Shown: positions 44,169 to 53,516 of the stretch, in pieces
Layout: every line of letters starts with the position of its first letter
How positions within the stretch are numbered: position 1 is the first letter of the stretch
NCBI GenBank assembly: GCA_964369965.1
Contig: CAYJGF010000002.1
Coordinates: 159,340 to 223,339, forward strand
Source: CAYJBH01 sp964369965
GTDB taxonomy: Bacteria > Bacillota > Clostridia > Oscillospirales > Ruminococcaceae
DNA: 64,000 nt
Direction of reading: 5' to 3'
Program-made: the position numbers and the translations under genes
Notes under the pieces: model-generated
Database searches by the model: none
The model's input: the letters and a program-made list of their open reading frames with translations, nothing else
What the model was told of the DNA's origin: nothing

Positions 44169-46258
44169 GTTATTGGTGCATTTTCCGCCGGTACAAGGTC
44201 GACGGTGCCACCGAATACATTTGCGGACACAATCCTAACGGAAATTTTATCCCCCATACAAAACTGTTTTTTCTCATCGATGGTATATAAACGATAATTT
44301 TCCTCAAAAAGCAGATAATCATCACACAACTCGTCGATTGTTATACGCCCCTCGGCGGTGTTCGGGAGCTTGACAAATATTGCATATTCGGTCACACCGC
44401 TGATTATCCCCTCGAACTCATCGCCGATATGCGAGCGCATCGCCTCGGCGCGAAAACAGTCATTTATCATGCGCTCTGATTTTAAAAACAGCTGTTCAAC
44501 TGCGTTTGACTGCGCCACCGTCTGCAACGAGCGCGAGATGTACTTTTTCAATATCTCACCGGTTGGAATTTTTTTAACAAAATCCGACAGGATATGATGG
44601 TTGACAAGATCGGTATATCGGCGGATGGGGGAGGTGAAGTGCGCATAGTTTGACATAGCAAGCCCAAAATGCCCGACAGGGCGAATGGAGTACTCCGCCT
44701 TTGACATGCTGCGAAGTACAGCGCCGTCGACAAAATCGTGTAAAGGTGTTTGGCTATACACCTGCAAAAGCTCCGAAATATCAAGGCTTTTGACCTTTTC
44801 CGGGTCAATTGGAATGTTGTCTTTGGTAATTCGCGTAAGTGTTGATAGAAATAGTTTCAACCTATCGACGTTCGGTGGTTCATGCACACGGTAGATGATG
44901 GGCAGACCGATTTCTTTCGCGAGTGAGGCGGTGACCGTGTTGGCAAGGAGCATAAATTCCTCGATAATCATCTCGGAAACACCGCGTTTTTTTGCCGAGA
45001 TGTCGGTGACATTTTCCTCTTCATCAAGAGTAAAACACGTCTCCGGAAGGTCAAAGTCGATACTGCCGTCCGTCTTCCTCTTTTCATGAAGAATGGTGGC
45101 GAGTTTTTGCATGTTTTTAAGGGTGGTGACGTTGCCACGGTATTTTGCCTTAATCCGCTTGTCCTCACTGCCGCCCAGCAGCTCGTTAACCTCACTATAA
45201 ACTCCCTGAAAACGCGAGCGGATGATCGATTTGACAAAACTCTCGGCGATTACTTCGCCCTTTTGTGAAAGCTCGATAATGCAGGAAAAGGCATAGCGGT
45301 CGACATTGGGGGATAAAGAGCAAATTCCGTTTGACAGCTCTGGTGGGAGCATGGGTATCACGTTAGCCGGATAATAAAAGGAGTATTGACGTTGAAATGC
45401 CTCCCGTTCGCAAGCACTGCCGAGGCGGACATAGTGGCTGACATCCGCTATATGCACACCGAGTGTCCAGCCGTTTTTGGAGCGCACGAGCGACACGGCA
45501 TCATCAATATCCTTTGTGTCGGCACCGTCAATGGTGAATATAGGCACATCGCGCAGGTCAAGGCGCTCGCTATCCGCCACAATTTCCGTTACGATGGAGT
45601 TTGCGTCCTCCTTAACTGCTACGTTGAAATGGGTGTGCAGCCCTTGATTGTAAATTATGGATTTTGCCGCCGACATTGCGCTGTTTTCATCGCCGAAATG
45701 CCGTGTTATTTCACATACAATCTCGCTCTCTCGGGAGATAATCATCGCCGCGACACGCTCACCCGTTTCTATCTTGGTGAGTTTTGAAGTTTTAAGTTTG
45801 AAGATAAATTCACCGCCGTAGCCGTCCGCTAATAGTGCGGGTCCGTCGTCGGTCTCAACAATGCAACCGGTGAGCTTGTCGTTATATTTCGCAATACTGA
45901 CTACCTTGCCGGAAATTCGCCCCTCTCTTTTAGAGGTTGTAAGCAAAACACCATCGCCGAGTAGAGCGCCTGCAAGATTGCTCGCCTTAATATACACATC
46001 CTCACCGCCGACGGACGGTGTTGCAAAGGCATATCGACCGGTATGTTTGACAATTGTCGCCTCGAGAGTCGGCTCAGAGGCTTTTTGAGGTGTGGAGAGT
46101 GTGTATCGACCCTGCTGTTTTTCGATTTTACCCTTGTTTTGCAGTTTAAACAGCGCCTTTGAAACCTTTTTATCCGCCTTGAAAAAAGCCTTCAGCTCGC
46201 TTGCGGTCTGAGGCTTTTTGGCTATGCGGTTGAGCAATTTGTCCTTAAAAGGCATCAT
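44150..46258 (-). CDS. rnr: Ribonuclease R
   Basis: A 702-residue 3'-5' exoribonuclease of the RNB family. It has an N-terminal winged-helix/cold-shock region (KYPQ-like basic start, YAFATPSVGGEDVYIKA), then the RNB core with TIDGADTKDIDDAVSL (metal-binding Asp residues), GVHIADVSHYVR and HFTSPIRRYTDLVNH, and a C-terminal S1 domain. It degrades structured RNA and assists rRNA and trans-translation quality control. The usual Lys-rich tail is missing. The final residues come from the MITE-like element, so the original C-terminus may have been longer. It follows secG by 13 bp. Confidence 0.95.
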   Translation of the reverse strand: MMPFKDKLLNRIAKKPQTASELKAFFKADKKVSKALFKLQNKGKIEKQQGRYTLSTPQKASEPTLEATIVKHTGRYAFATPSVGGEDVYIKASNLAGALLGDGVLLTTSKREGRISGKVVSIAKYNDKLTGCIVETDDGPALLADGYGGEFIFKLKTSKLTKIETGERVAAMIISRESEIVCEITRHFGDENSAMSAAKSIIYNQGLHTHFNVAVKEDANSIVTEIVADSERLDLRDVPIFTIDGADTKDIDDAVSLVRSKNGWTLGVHIADVSHYVRLGSACEREAFQRQYSFYYPANVIPMLPPELSNGICSLSPNVDRYAFSCIIELSQKGEVIAESFVKSIIRSRFQGVYSEVNELLGGSEDKRIKAKYRGNVTTLKNMQKLATILHEKRKTDGSIDFDLPETCFTLDEEENVTDISAKKRGVSEMIIEEFMLLANTVTASLAKEIGLPIIYRVHEPPNVDRLKLFLSTLTRITKDNIPIDPEKVKSLDISELLQVYSQTPLHDFVDGAVLRSMSKAEYSIRPVGHFGLAMSNYAHFTSPIRRYTDLVNHHILSDFVKKIPTGEILKKYISRSLQTVAQSNAVEQLFLKSERMINDCFRAEAMRSHIGDEFEGIISGVTEYAIFVKLPNTAEGRITIDELCDDYLLFEENYRLYTIDEKKQFCMGDKISVRIVSANVFGGTVDLVPAENAPITYCSPN

Positions 46259-46271
46259 CCATCCTTAGAGT

Positions 46272-46523
46272 TTATCTGAAATATATGCTAAATAGACTGA
46301 CCAAAAGGGTGACTACAAACAGAATTATTGCCGCAAATTTAGTAAAACGAGCGAGAATACTGTCCCTTGAGGTGGGTCTGTTCGCCGCGTCCAGCATCTC
46401 ACCGCCGCCTATAGCACCTGCAAGACCGTTGCCCTTAGACTCCTGCATGAGCACCAGCGCTATAATGACGATACAGCTCAGTATGAGGATAACTCCGCTA
46501 ATAATTTCCAGTGCCGTTATCAT
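46272..46523 (-). CDS. secG: Preprotein translocase subunit SecG
   Basis: An 83-residue two-span SecG. The conserved cytoplasmic loop MQESKGNGLAGAIGG lies between span 1 (ILILSCIVIIALVL) and span 2 (FAAIILFVVTLLVSLF). It stabilises the SecYE channel during export. The gene order secG-rnr is widespread in Firmicutes. Its own promoter candidate overlaps the end of the DHHW gene. Confidence 0.93.
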   Translation of the reverse strand: MITALEIISGVILILSCIVIIALVLMQESKGNGLAGAIGGGEMLDAANRPTSRDSILARFTKFAAIILFVVTLLVSLFSIYFR

Positions 46524-46564
46524 TTATAATCCTTTCCGAAACATGAGTTTTAACAGTAATGTAT

Positions 46565-46593
46565 ATTTTAACACATATTGCAATAAAAAGCAA
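46565..46593 (-). promoter_or_regulatory. Sigma-A promoter for secG-rnr
   Basis: On the minus strand TTGCTT (46588-46593) and TAAAAT (46565-46570) are spaced by 17 bp with an extended TGT, about 40 bp before the secG start. Confidence 0.65.
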
Positions 46594-47700
46594 TCAATTA
46601 AACGATATTTTTGCAAAATTTCCATCTTCGGTGAATGTTGTGCTGTTGTAAAGTATCAAAACATCATCATAATTGTGCTCGTCAATCAGTGCTGATACAC
46701 TGTGATTGTATATCCTAAAATCCACGACATCAATCCTATCATAACTCGCGCATAAAAACGGGATAAAGGCGTTTGCATAGCTGTCTTTTATAACTAAAAC
46801 ACTGCCCTCGCCGTCGCCGTCTATGGTGAAGTTTCCGTAGTTACCACGCAGGAACATCCCGTATTTGTCCACCGTATCGAGCTTAGACAGGTCGTAGATG
46901 GGCAGGGTTTCACCGTCCAAAACCATGGTGTTGGACATATCGTAGTAGGTGAGAGTGTCCGGCAGGGCGGCAAAATATTTGCTTTTGGAGTAGTGCGTGC
47001 CATAAAAATTTTCCACCGTCACAGCGCTCGCATCTGCTATGTCAAACACCGGCAATGCCTTTTGCTCGGCATACTCAAGGTATGCAAGATATGCGCCGTA
47101 GGTCGTCCAGTGGTGGTCGTTGCGGTAGTAGATATATTCGTTTTTGTGCGCCGATAAAATCTCACGCACGTCTATTATATCGGCGCCGTTCGCCGCTGAA
47201 TAAATATCGTCAATAACCTGATTTTCGTCCACCATAGGGGGATTTGCCGGCAGGCTGTCCGAGAGGATATTGCTCGCAACCGGAGCTATAAGCACCGATG
47301 TTTTTTCCGGATACCTTGAAACAAAGTCGCTTAGCGCGGTGAGGTTGGTGGCAAACTGCTCCTCATCTACGGCAAAAAACTTTGCAAACAGCTGATCATC
47401 GTCGCCGTAGAGTATCCCGTTATTTTCCACCTTGGTCAACAGGAATTCAAGGCGGCTTTTAAGGTCAATCCAACTGTCACGAAAGACAAATTGATCGTTG
47501 ACATACTCCTCAAACTTTGGGGTATACTCGTTGTTAATTAGCTCTTCGAGGGAAAAGCTCGGCATGGTGGCGAGCGGTTCGTTCTCCAGCTCGGAAAATT
47601 CCCTCTCGGGATAGACGCTGTCCAGTATAGAAAACACCAAAATAAACCCCATGAAGATGAGGGTGAGGGGATATTTCAGCAATTTTTTTATATGTGACAT
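46594..47700 (-). CDS. DHHW-motif protein, partner of the MBOAT acyltransferase
   Basis: About 368 residues. An N-terminal span (LTLIFMGFILVFSILDSVY) anchors an extracytoplasmic SGNH/AlgX-like domain with the name-giving YYRNDHHWTTYGAYLAYLE and a late Ser-containing VIKDSYANAF. Such proteins work beside AlgI-type MBOAT proteins in O-acylation of cell-wall or exopolysaccharide. The ATG at 47700 with AGGTG upstream is preferred over the GTG at 47709 that touches the MBOAT stop. Confidence 0.87.
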   Translation of the reverse strand: MSHIKKLLKYPLTLIFMGFILVFSILDSVYPEREFSELENEPLATMPSFSLEELINNEYTPKFEEYVNDQFVFRDSWIDLKSRLEFLLTKVENNGILYGDDDQLFAKFFAVDEEQFATNLTALSDFVSRYPEKTSVLIAPVASNILSDSLPANPPMVDENQVIDDIYSAANGADIIDVREILSAHKNEYIYYRNDHHWTTYGAYLAYLEYAEQKALPVFDIADASAVTVENFYGTHYSKSKYFAALPDTLTYYDMSNTMVLDGETLPIYDLSKLDTVDKYGMFLRGNYGNFTIDGDGEGSVLVIKDSYANAFIPFLCASYDRIDVVDFRIYNHSVSALIDEHNYDDVLILYNSTTFTEDGNFAKISFN

Positions 47701-47709
47701 AACAAGCAC

Positions 47710-49092
47710 CTAAAAACGGAAGTATAAAAACGGATTATAGGTCGCGTCCACAAGATATGCGATACTGGCGAGCAATAAAACCATCAGTATAATTATCTGT
47801 ATAAACTTAAATTTATTCAGTTTTTCATATATATAGGTCGGGAATGCCGTCGAGCAGAGGACACCCACGAGGATAACAATCGCATAATTGCGCAGATAGT
47901 AGCCGGCGGAAATACCGCCCTGTGGCAGGAACATGGCGGACAAAAATGAGCCTAAATCGTCAAGACCGACGACGGCAAAGAGCGCCCAACCGATGATTAT
48001 TGCAACAATAGCATAGAAATGACCGGTGATGCGGTGCTTTTCCAAAAAACGATGTAAAAAAAGTTTTTCTATGGTCAAAAGGATGAAGTAGTACAGCCCC
48101 CACAGGATAAAATTCCAGTCCGCGCCGTGCCAAAAGCCGGTGAGCGACCAGACAATAAATAGGTTTAATACCTGACGTGGCAGACCGAGGCGGTTGCCCC
48201 CGAGCGGAATGTATACATACTCTCGAAACCAGCCGGAGAGTGTCATGTGCCAACGCCGCCAAAACTCCGTGATGGAGCGGCTGATGTAGGGGAGGTTAAA
48301 GTTTTGAGGGAAGTCAAAGCCCATCATCTTGCCGAGACCTATCGCCATGAGCGAATAGCCGGAAAAATCGAAATATATCTGCAACGAATAGGCGATGATA
48401 CCGAGCCACGCGAGCGGTGTCGAGACCTCGGAATAGCCGAGCTCACCAACCTCGGTCCAGAGCATACCGACACTGTTGGCTATAAGCACCTTTTTTGCAA
48501 GACCGAAGATGAAGAGTTTGCACCCCTCCTCAATACGGGGCAGGTCGACGCGCCCCTTTTTCATGTTAAGCCGCTCGGCAACGTCGGAATATTTGACGAT
48601 GGGACCCGCGATAAGCTGTGGGAACATGGTGACATACGCACCAAAGTTGATAATATTTTTCTCGGGCGGCAGTTTGCGACGATAGACATCTATCGTATAG
48701 GACATGGTCTGGAAGGTATAAAAGCTGATACCAAGGGGCAAAGTCAGTTCCAAAAGAGGGAAGTTACTGCCTACAAGTGCGTTAATGTTGGACAGGAAAA
48801 AGTCGGTGTATTTGAAGAAAAAAAGCATACCGAGGTTAAAAACGATGGAGAGGACAAGCAAAAACTTGCGCACACCCTTACGCTTGTCATAGCGCTGCAT
48901 TATGTTGGAAAGGGTGTAGTCCACCACCGTCGAGGCTATCATGATAGGGAAGTAGCGCACCTCACCCCAGGAGTAAAACACAAGGCTGACCACAAAAAGC
49001 CACGCATTTTTAAACCGATAGGGTAGAAGGAAGTATCCCCCCAGAGCTATCGGCAAAAATCTAAATAAAAATGTGAGGCTACTGAAAACCAA
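47710..49092 (-). CDS. MBOAT family membrane O-acyltransferase (AlgI/DltB-like)
   Basis: A 460-residue polytopic protein starting MVFSSLTFLFRFLPIALG, typical of AlgI-like MBOATs. It has about eleven hydrophobic segments and the catalytic His in SLTGFWHGADWNFILWG; EFWRRWHMTLSGWFREYVY is a second family signature. It moves acyl groups from a cytosolic donor to the outside for transfer to a surface polymer. The start is TTG, with AAGGA somewhat close. It stands between the DUF4358 lipoprotein and the DHHW protein. No dltA/dltC genes are here, so the donor is unclear. Confidence 0.93.
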   Translation of the reverse strand: MVFSSLTFLFRFLPIALGGYFLLPYRFKNAWLFVVSLVFYSWGEVRYFPIMIASTVVDYTLSNIMQRYDKRKGVRKFLLVLSIVFNLGMLFFFKYTDFFLSNINALVGSNFPLLELTLPLGISFYTFQTMSYTIDVYRRKLPPEKNIINFGAYVTMFPQLIAGPIVKYSDVAERLNMKKGRVDLPRIEEGCKLFIFGLAKKVLIANSVGMLWTEVGELGYSEVSTPLAWLGIIAYSLQIYFDFSGYSLMAIGLGKMMGFDFPQNFNLPYISRSITEFWRRWHMTLSGWFREYVYIPLGGNRLGLPRQVLNLFIVWSLTGFWHGADWNFILWGLYYFILLTIEKLFLHRFLEKHRITGHFYAIVAIIIGWALFAVVGLDDLGSFLSAMFLPQGGISAGYYLRNYAIVILVGVLCSTAFPTYIYEKLNKFKFIQIIILMVLLLASIAYLVDATYNPFLYFRF

Positions 49093-49112
49093 ATTCCTTG
49101 TCCCTTATAAGT

Positions 49113-49715
49113 TTAATCGACCGGAATTTCCGCGACCGGTTGGTCACCGCCCTCCGGAATGACCGGCTCGCCGCCCTCACTACCCATGTCGTAGTTGTCG
49201 ACGTTGCCGACAATGGTGAGGATAACGTCGTTGCCGTTGACAAATATTTTGCCGGTAACTGCTTTCTCATACTGATTTAGCAGATAATTTTCAAACGACT
49301 CGGCGCGGTCGGCGCGACGTTTGACTAAATGCTCGACAATCTCGTCCACCTTGCCGTCGACAGCGCGTATGACAATGACATCGTCCGCCGAGAGGTTCAT
49401 GCCGGAAATTGCACCGGCATACTCCTCGATGCTCGTAAGGTCAAAACCGAGGAAGGTGAGGTACTGGTCGTCCAGAGTTATGGGTCCCTGCACCGGCATG
49501 ACGGCAAGGATTGCGTCCACAACCTCCTGTGTTGTTGCCGGGGTGCCGGCGGAATATAACTCCTCCACCTTATCGATGACTATTTGGTACTCCGAATTAA
49601 CGCCGGAATCACTGCTCTCGGTGTTGAGGTCGGCATATTCATCGCCACCCTCGCTACAACCCACGGCAGAAAAAGTTAATATAAGCGACATAGCGAGTGT
49701 TAAAAATTTTTTCAT
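49113..49715 (-). CDS. DUF4358 lipoprotein
   Basis: A 200-residue secreted lipoprotein. The signal peptide (MKKFLTLAMSLILTFSAVGC) ends in a lipobox Cys at residue 20. The domain has an ADRAESFENYLLNQYE helix. DUF4358 genes often sit next to DHHW/MBOAT pairs in Clostridia, and this one is 20 bp upstream of the MBOAT start. Its role is unknown. An acidic Pro/Gly-rich tail follows. Confidence 0.85.
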   Translation of the reverse strand: MKKFLTLAMSLILTFSAVGCSEGGDEYADLNTESSDSGVNSEYQIVIDKVEELYSAGTPATTQEVVDAILAVMPVQGPITLDDQYLTFLGFDLTSIEEYAGAISGMNLSADDVIVIRAVDGKVDEIVEHLVKRRADRAESFENYLLNQYEKAVTGKIFVNGNDVILTIVGNVDNYDMGSEGGEPVIPEGGDQPVAEIPVD

Positions 49716-49760
49716 GAAATAAAATCCTTTCTATATATAGTATAGGCTATATATATATAA

Positions 49761-50225
49761 TTAATCTTCGGGCGGTGACTCCACCACCGTCAGGGTCTCA
49801 CCGGTGATAAATGCGTCAAGCAGGGCATCATAGAGAAGTGCATAGTTATTCGAGGTTATAGTTGCACCGGCGACCGCCTCAACACTGCCACCCTCCTCAC
49901 GGCTTTGCGCCAACACGAGGTATCGCGCGTCCAGTGTGGAGTATACCTCATCCGGATAGGTGCCGCTTGCAAGCTCCATCGCGGTGCGATATTCCTCATT
50001 GCCGGTTTTGGTGACGCCGTTTCTATCCTCGGAACCGATGTTTATCGACACCACCTGACCGTCTTGAACGACCGCGTTTAGGTATTCTTTGAAGCCGAGG
50101 CTGTCATAGTCACTGACCTCGACCCGATAACTGCCGTCAACATAGCTCGGAGCACAACCTGTGAAGATTAGGGAGGATATAATTATAGATGCAAAAACGA
50201 TCATGAATTTTGCAAAACTATACAT
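49761..50225 (-). CDS. FMN-binding-domain lipoprotein
   Basis: A 154-residue lipoprotein with lipobox IFTGC, followed by an FMN_bind domain: YVDGSYRVEVSDYDSLGF and AVAGATITSNNYALLYDALL. The GAT threonine is the usual covalent-flavin site in this family, although the residue before GAT is Ala instead of Ser. Such domains carry electrons outside the membrane. Why it precedes an acylation locus is not clear. The ATG has GAGGGCGG upstream and a strong promoter. Confidence 0.82.
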   Translation of the reverse strand: MYSFAKFMIVFASIIISSLIFTGCAPSYVDGSYRVEVSDYDSLGFKEYLNAVVQDGQVVSINIGSEDRNGVTKTGNEEYRTAMELASGTYPDEVYSTLDARYLVLAQSREEGGSVEAVAGATITSNNYALLYDALLDAFITGETLTVVESPPED

Positions 50226-50261
50226 AACCGCCCTCTTATACTATGCTCGATAATATATGAG

Positions 50262-50290
50262 ATTATAGCACAGTTTATAGTATAAGTCAA
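50262..50290 (-). promoter_or_regulatory. Sigma-A promoter for the FMN-binding/DUF4358/MBOAT/DHHW unit
   Basis: On the minus strand TTGACT (50285-50290) and perfect TATAAT (50262-50267) with 17-bp spacing and an extended TGC, about 35 bp upstream of the ATG. Confidence 0.8.
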
Positions 50291-50330
50291 CCCTAAAACA
50301 GGGTGCATTTCCTGTCGAAATGTCAGCTTA

Positions 50331-51173
50331 TTACCTCGCTTTAATCTTAATGCTGGACAACATCCATGATAAGCCGAACACGGCAAGATTCATTGTCACG
50401 ATAGTACTGCCCACCGGTGAGCCGTAAAGGATGGAGATGACAATTCCGGTGAAAGCGCAGAACACCGATATTATGGAGGAGGATATTATGACGCTGCGAA
50501 AATTTTTGAAAATCCGCATGGAGGAAAGTGCGGGGAAGACAACCAAAGCGCTGATCAACAGCGAGCCTACAAGGTTCATCGCCACGACTATCACCGCCGA
50601 TATTGTTATCGCTATTATTAAATTATATACATCCGCCTTGATGCCGGTCGCCTTTGCAAAGGTTTCATCAAAGGTGACGGAAAATATTTTGTTGTAAAAG
50701 AAAACAAAAATAAACACAACCGATACCGACAAAACAAGGCTGGTTATAACGTCGCCCTCGGTGAGGGTGAGTATCGACGTTGAGCCGAAAAGGGTGGTGC
50801 AAACATCGCCGGCAAGGTTGGTGGAGACGGAAAACACGTTCATCAGCAGATAGCCGACAGCGAGCGAGCCGACCGACATCATCGCTATGGCGGCATCGCC
50901 GTTTATTTTGGTGTTTTGCCCTATTCGAAGCAGGATTACCGCCGAAATGGCGGTGACGGGGAATACAAGTGCGTCCTGATTTGCAAGGTCCAACACCGCT
51001 GCAATCGCAATACCGCCGAAAGCGATATGTGAAAGCCCGTCGCCGATATAAGAGAGGCGTTTTAACACCAGTGTTGCGCCGAGCAACGAGGAGCAAAAGG
51101 CGATAAGTATACCCACGATAAAGGCGTAGATTACAAAATCATAGGACATGTATTCCAGTAGAGTGTTAATCAT
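50331..51173 (-). CDS. znuB: Zinc ABC transporter permease
   Basis: A 280-residue ABC-3 family permease with about eight spans, conserved SYIGDGLSHIAFGG, and NLVGSLLISALVVFPA. It forms the membrane channel of the ZnuABC zinc importer. The ATG at 51173 has GAGGAGGG upstream, and overlaps the znuC stop by 8 bp. Zinc rather than manganese is indicated by the linked zur and the His-rich loop of ZnuA. Confidence 0.92.
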   Translation of the reverse strand: MINTLLEYMSYDFVIYAFIVGILIAFCSSLLGATLVLKRLSYIGDGLSHIAFGGIAIAAVLDLANQDALVFPVTAISAVILLRIGQNTKINGDAAIAMMSVGSLAVGYLLMNVFSVSTNLAGDVCTTLFGSTSILTLTEGDVITSLVLSVSVVFIFVFFYNKIFSVTFDETFAKATGIKADVYNLIIAITISAVIVVAMNLVGSLLISALVVFPALSSMRIFKNFRSVIISSSIISVFCAFTGIVISILYGSPVGSTIVTMNLAVFGLSWMLSSIKIKAR

Positions 51174-51843
51174 TGTTGTGACCCTCCTCATATGCCTGTG
51201 CCGTCATGCAGTTGACGCCGCAATTGTTTAAACACAGCACTAAATCGGCATCCGAAATCGCCTCATTGAGGTTGTGCGTGATCATTATGACGGTTATGCC
51301 CTCCTTGTTGAGCGATTTAATCAGCCTATAAAATTCCGACGTTGTCGCGACGTCAAGTCCGGCGGTCGGCTCGTCCAACAGCAAAACCTTGTTGGTGGCA
51401 CACAGTGCCCGAGCAAGCAGAACACGCTGTTGTTGACCGCCCGAGAGTTCACTGTAACTCTTTTTTCTAAGTTCAGTTATATTTAGCTTTTCGAGCATGT
51501 TTTTTGCAAGCTCTTTTTCCTTTTTGTTATAAAAAGGGCGCAAACCCATTTTATTTAAACATCCGGATATCACAACCTCATATACCGAGGCAGGGAAGTC
51601 CTTTTGCACCTGCGTCTGTTGCGGCAGATATCCAATGTCGACAGCTGAAAGATTTTCACCCATGGTGATGTTGCCCTCGATAGGGGGGAGTAGCCCTAAA
51701 ATTGTTTTAATCAAGGTGCTTTTTCCTGCGCCGTTCTCTCCGACAACACATACATAAGCACCTGCCGGTACGGTAAAGTTGATGTTACTGTGAAGTGCTG
51801 TGTTGTTATAACCCACCGAGAGGTTTTTGCAAACTATTTCCAC
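51166..51843 (-). CDS. znuC: Zinc ABC transporter ATP-binding protein
   Basis: A 225-residue ABC ATPase: Walker A GENGAGKSTLIKT, signature YSELSGGQQQRVLLARALC, Walker B VLLLDEPTAGLD, switch His MITHNLNE. The C-terminus carries two Cys residues (CLNNCGVNC), which might sense metal. The GTG at 51843 is preferred because GAAAGGA lies ahead at the usual distance. It is cotranslated with znuB. Confidence 0.93.
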   Translation of the reverse strand: MEIVCKNLSVGYNNTALHSNINFTVPAGAYVCVVGENGAGKSTLIKTILGLLPPIEGNITMGENLSAVDIGYLPQQTQVQKDFPASVYEVVISGCLNKMGLRPFYNKKEKELAKNMLEKLNITELRKKSYSELSGGQQQRVLLARALCATNKVLLLDEPTAGLDVATTSEFYRLIKSLNKEGITVIMITHNLNEAISDADLVLCLNNCGVNCMTAQAYEEGHNND

Positions 51844-51882
51844 TTTAAAACATCCTTTCAACTGTGATGATTGTAGAATAAA

Positions 51883-51914
51883 ATCATAGGGCGAACAATG
51901 AGCCGCCCTATGAT
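51883..51914 (-). terminator. Intra-operon hairpin/terminator between znuA and znuC
   Basis: An 11-bp perfect stem (51883-51893 with 51904-51914) and a T-rich tail on the minus strand lie just after znuA. It would let binding protein mRNA exceed transporter mRNA. Confidence 0.65.
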
Positions 51915-51933
51915 AATTATATCAAAAAAAGTA

Positions 51934-53067
51934 TTATTCGGCAAGAGCAGTTTTCAATGTCTCTAAATTCTCCTGCATATATCCGTAATATGTTGCACCG
52001 GCATCAATATCCGCCCTTGAAACAGATTGCATGGAATTGAGGACAATGGCCTCGCTATCCTTATCTTCACTCTCGTTGTTTACCTTTTTGGCAAGTTCAA
52101 TAAGTCCGTTGTCAATAATTAACAGTGTGTTTATATCAAGCTCATCCACCTTGTCGGTTAAGAATTTAACGGTCTCAAAGGTCGCCTCGGTCTCGGCGGA
52201 GCACCCCTGGAAAGCCGCAAAATAGTTGACATCATAATCGTTCATCATATAGATAAACGGGAATCTGTCGGCGAAAATCAAGGTGTCTCTGTCTGCCGCG
52301 GCGATTGCAGCCTCATACTCGGCATCAAGAGCCGCTAAAGTTGCGATATAAGCGTCGGCGTTTGCTTTATAGGTGTCGGCGTTTGCCGAGTCTATAGCAC
52401 CGATTTCGCTTCCGATAGTCTCACAAACCATCATTGCATTGTTGAGTGACAACCAAACATGTTCATCATCGTGGGCGTGACCCTCTTCGCTATGGTCATG
52501 TCCTTCGTGTTCGTCCTCGTGGGAGTGCTCTTCTTCATGCTCATGTTCGTCCTCGTGGGCGTGCTCTTCCTCGTGCTCATGCTCGTCCTCGTGGGCGTGC
52601 TCTTCTTCGTGTTCGTCCTCTGCACCGTCGACCTGCATTCCCTCGACAAGTACTTCCGTCACCACAATATCCCCTAAACGCTCAACGACGTTGATTGCTT
52701 TAAAATTTTCATTTGTGGGCTTTGCAATTGCATCGGCAACCCATGCATGGGAGTGCCCTCCGTTGTAAATATAGAGATCTGCCGCCTGAATTATGGTGAT
52801 ATCCTCGACGGTTGGCTCATAGCTGTGAATATCCACGCCGGTATCCATCAACAGCGTTACCTCGAAATTATCGGTATTTTCGCCCAGAATTTCCATCACC
52901 CAGTCATACTCATGAAACGACGTGACAACAATGCTGTAGGTCTCGGCGGTTGCTTCGGCTACCGGCTCGCTGCTCGGTGCTGTGGGCTCTTGACTCGGCT
53001 CGGCATTGCAGGCCGACAAAATCATTGCGGCGGCAACAACTGATGATAATAATAGTTTTTTAAACAT
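51934..53067 (-). CDS. znuA: Zinc-binding lipoprotein with His-rich loop
   Basis: A 377-residue cluster 9 metal-binding protein of the ZnuABC importer. The signal peptide ends in the lipobox LSAC near residue 20. The fold motifs are VTSFHEYDWV (first His), YNGGHSHAWV (second), HVWLSLNNAM and FADRFPFIYMM (late ligand region). Between the lobes lies a long acidic His-rich loop made of near-perfect 12-residue repeats (EHEEEHAHEDEH), typical for zinc-specific proteins. The ATG at 53067 has AAGGAGAGG upstream. Confidence 0.93.
   Translation of the reverse strand: MFKKLLLSSVVAAAMILSACNAEPSQEPTAPSSEPVAEATAETYSIVVTSFHEYDWVMEILGENTDNFEVTLLMDTGVDIHSYEPTVEDITIIQAADLYIYNGGHSHAWVADAIAKPTNENFKAINVVERLGDIVVTEVLVEGMQVDGAEDEHEEEHAHEDEHEHEEEHAHEDEHEHEEEHSHEDEHEGHDHSEEGHAHDDEHVWLSLNNAMMVCETIGSEIGAIDSANADTYKANADAYIATLAALDAEYEAAIAAADRDTLIFADRFPFIYMMNDYDVNYFAAFQGCSAETEATFETVKFLTDKVDELDINTLLIIDNGLIELAKKVNNESEDKDSEAIVLNSMQSVSRADIDAGATYYGYMQENLETLKTALAE
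52508..52619 (-). repeat. 36-bp tandem repeats encoding the His/Glu-rich loop of ZnuA
   Basis: Roughly three copies of a 36-bp unit (repeat starts near 52511, 52547, 52583) encode the His/Glu/Asp-rich units. Such in-frame repeats may vary in number between strains. Confidence 0.7.
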
Positions 53068-53105
53068 AATCCTCTCCTTAAATGTCTCTTTTATTATAAG
53101 CAACC

Positions 53106-53501
53106 TTAAATTTGCGAACAAATCTCACATTTCCCATATAAAAATGCGGACGCATTGTTTATTTTAAAGTTGTTTTCATCCTTTGCATAGTTGAAAATGA
53201 GTGCCGAAATATTGCGATCTAAATGATAGGTGTTGTCACAGCTATCACATTTAAGATGGATAACCCCGACACAGCTGTGTGGGTTGACATAGTGATAATG
53301 TGTCCCGGTGGTCTTACCGTCCGAAACTTTGCAGATGACACCGTCTTTTTCCATCGACTTAAGATTTCGGTAAATTGCACTCAGACTTATTTCCTCGTTA
53401 TCAAAAAGGTCTAAAATATCATATGCCGAAAACGATTGATGTCCATTGTTTTTAAAAAGATCAAGCAACTTATTGCGTTGTTCCGTCTGATACCTACTCA
53501 T
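53106..53501 (-). CDS. zur: Fur family zinc uptake regulator (Zur-like)
   Basis: A 131-residue Fur-type repressor: an N-terminal winged helix (SAYDILDLFDNEEISLSAIYRNL), then a dimerisation domain with HYHYVNPHSC and two structural zinc CxxC pairs (KCDSCDNTYHLD, GKCEICSQI). Location ahead of znuA and the His-rich binding protein argue for zinc. ATG 53501 follows GGGAGG; the upstream ATG at 53525 lies within the operator. Likely autoregulated through the inverted repeat at 53517-53539. Confidence 0.9.
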   Translation of the reverse strand: MSRYQTEQRNKLLDLFKNNGHQSFSAYDILDLFDNEEISLSAIYRNLKSMEKDGVICKVSDGKTTGTHYHYVNPHSCVGVIHLKCDSCDNTYHLDRNISALIFNYAKDENNFKINNASAFLYGKCEICSQI

Positions 53502-53516
53502 AAACGACCTCCCGTA

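Noticed and set aside
52459..52677. A 72-codon plus-strand frame that looks like a very hydrophobic membrane protein
   Set aside because: It is the antisense of the Glu/His-rich repeats of znuA; Glu and His codons read backwards give Leu/Phe/Val/Met.
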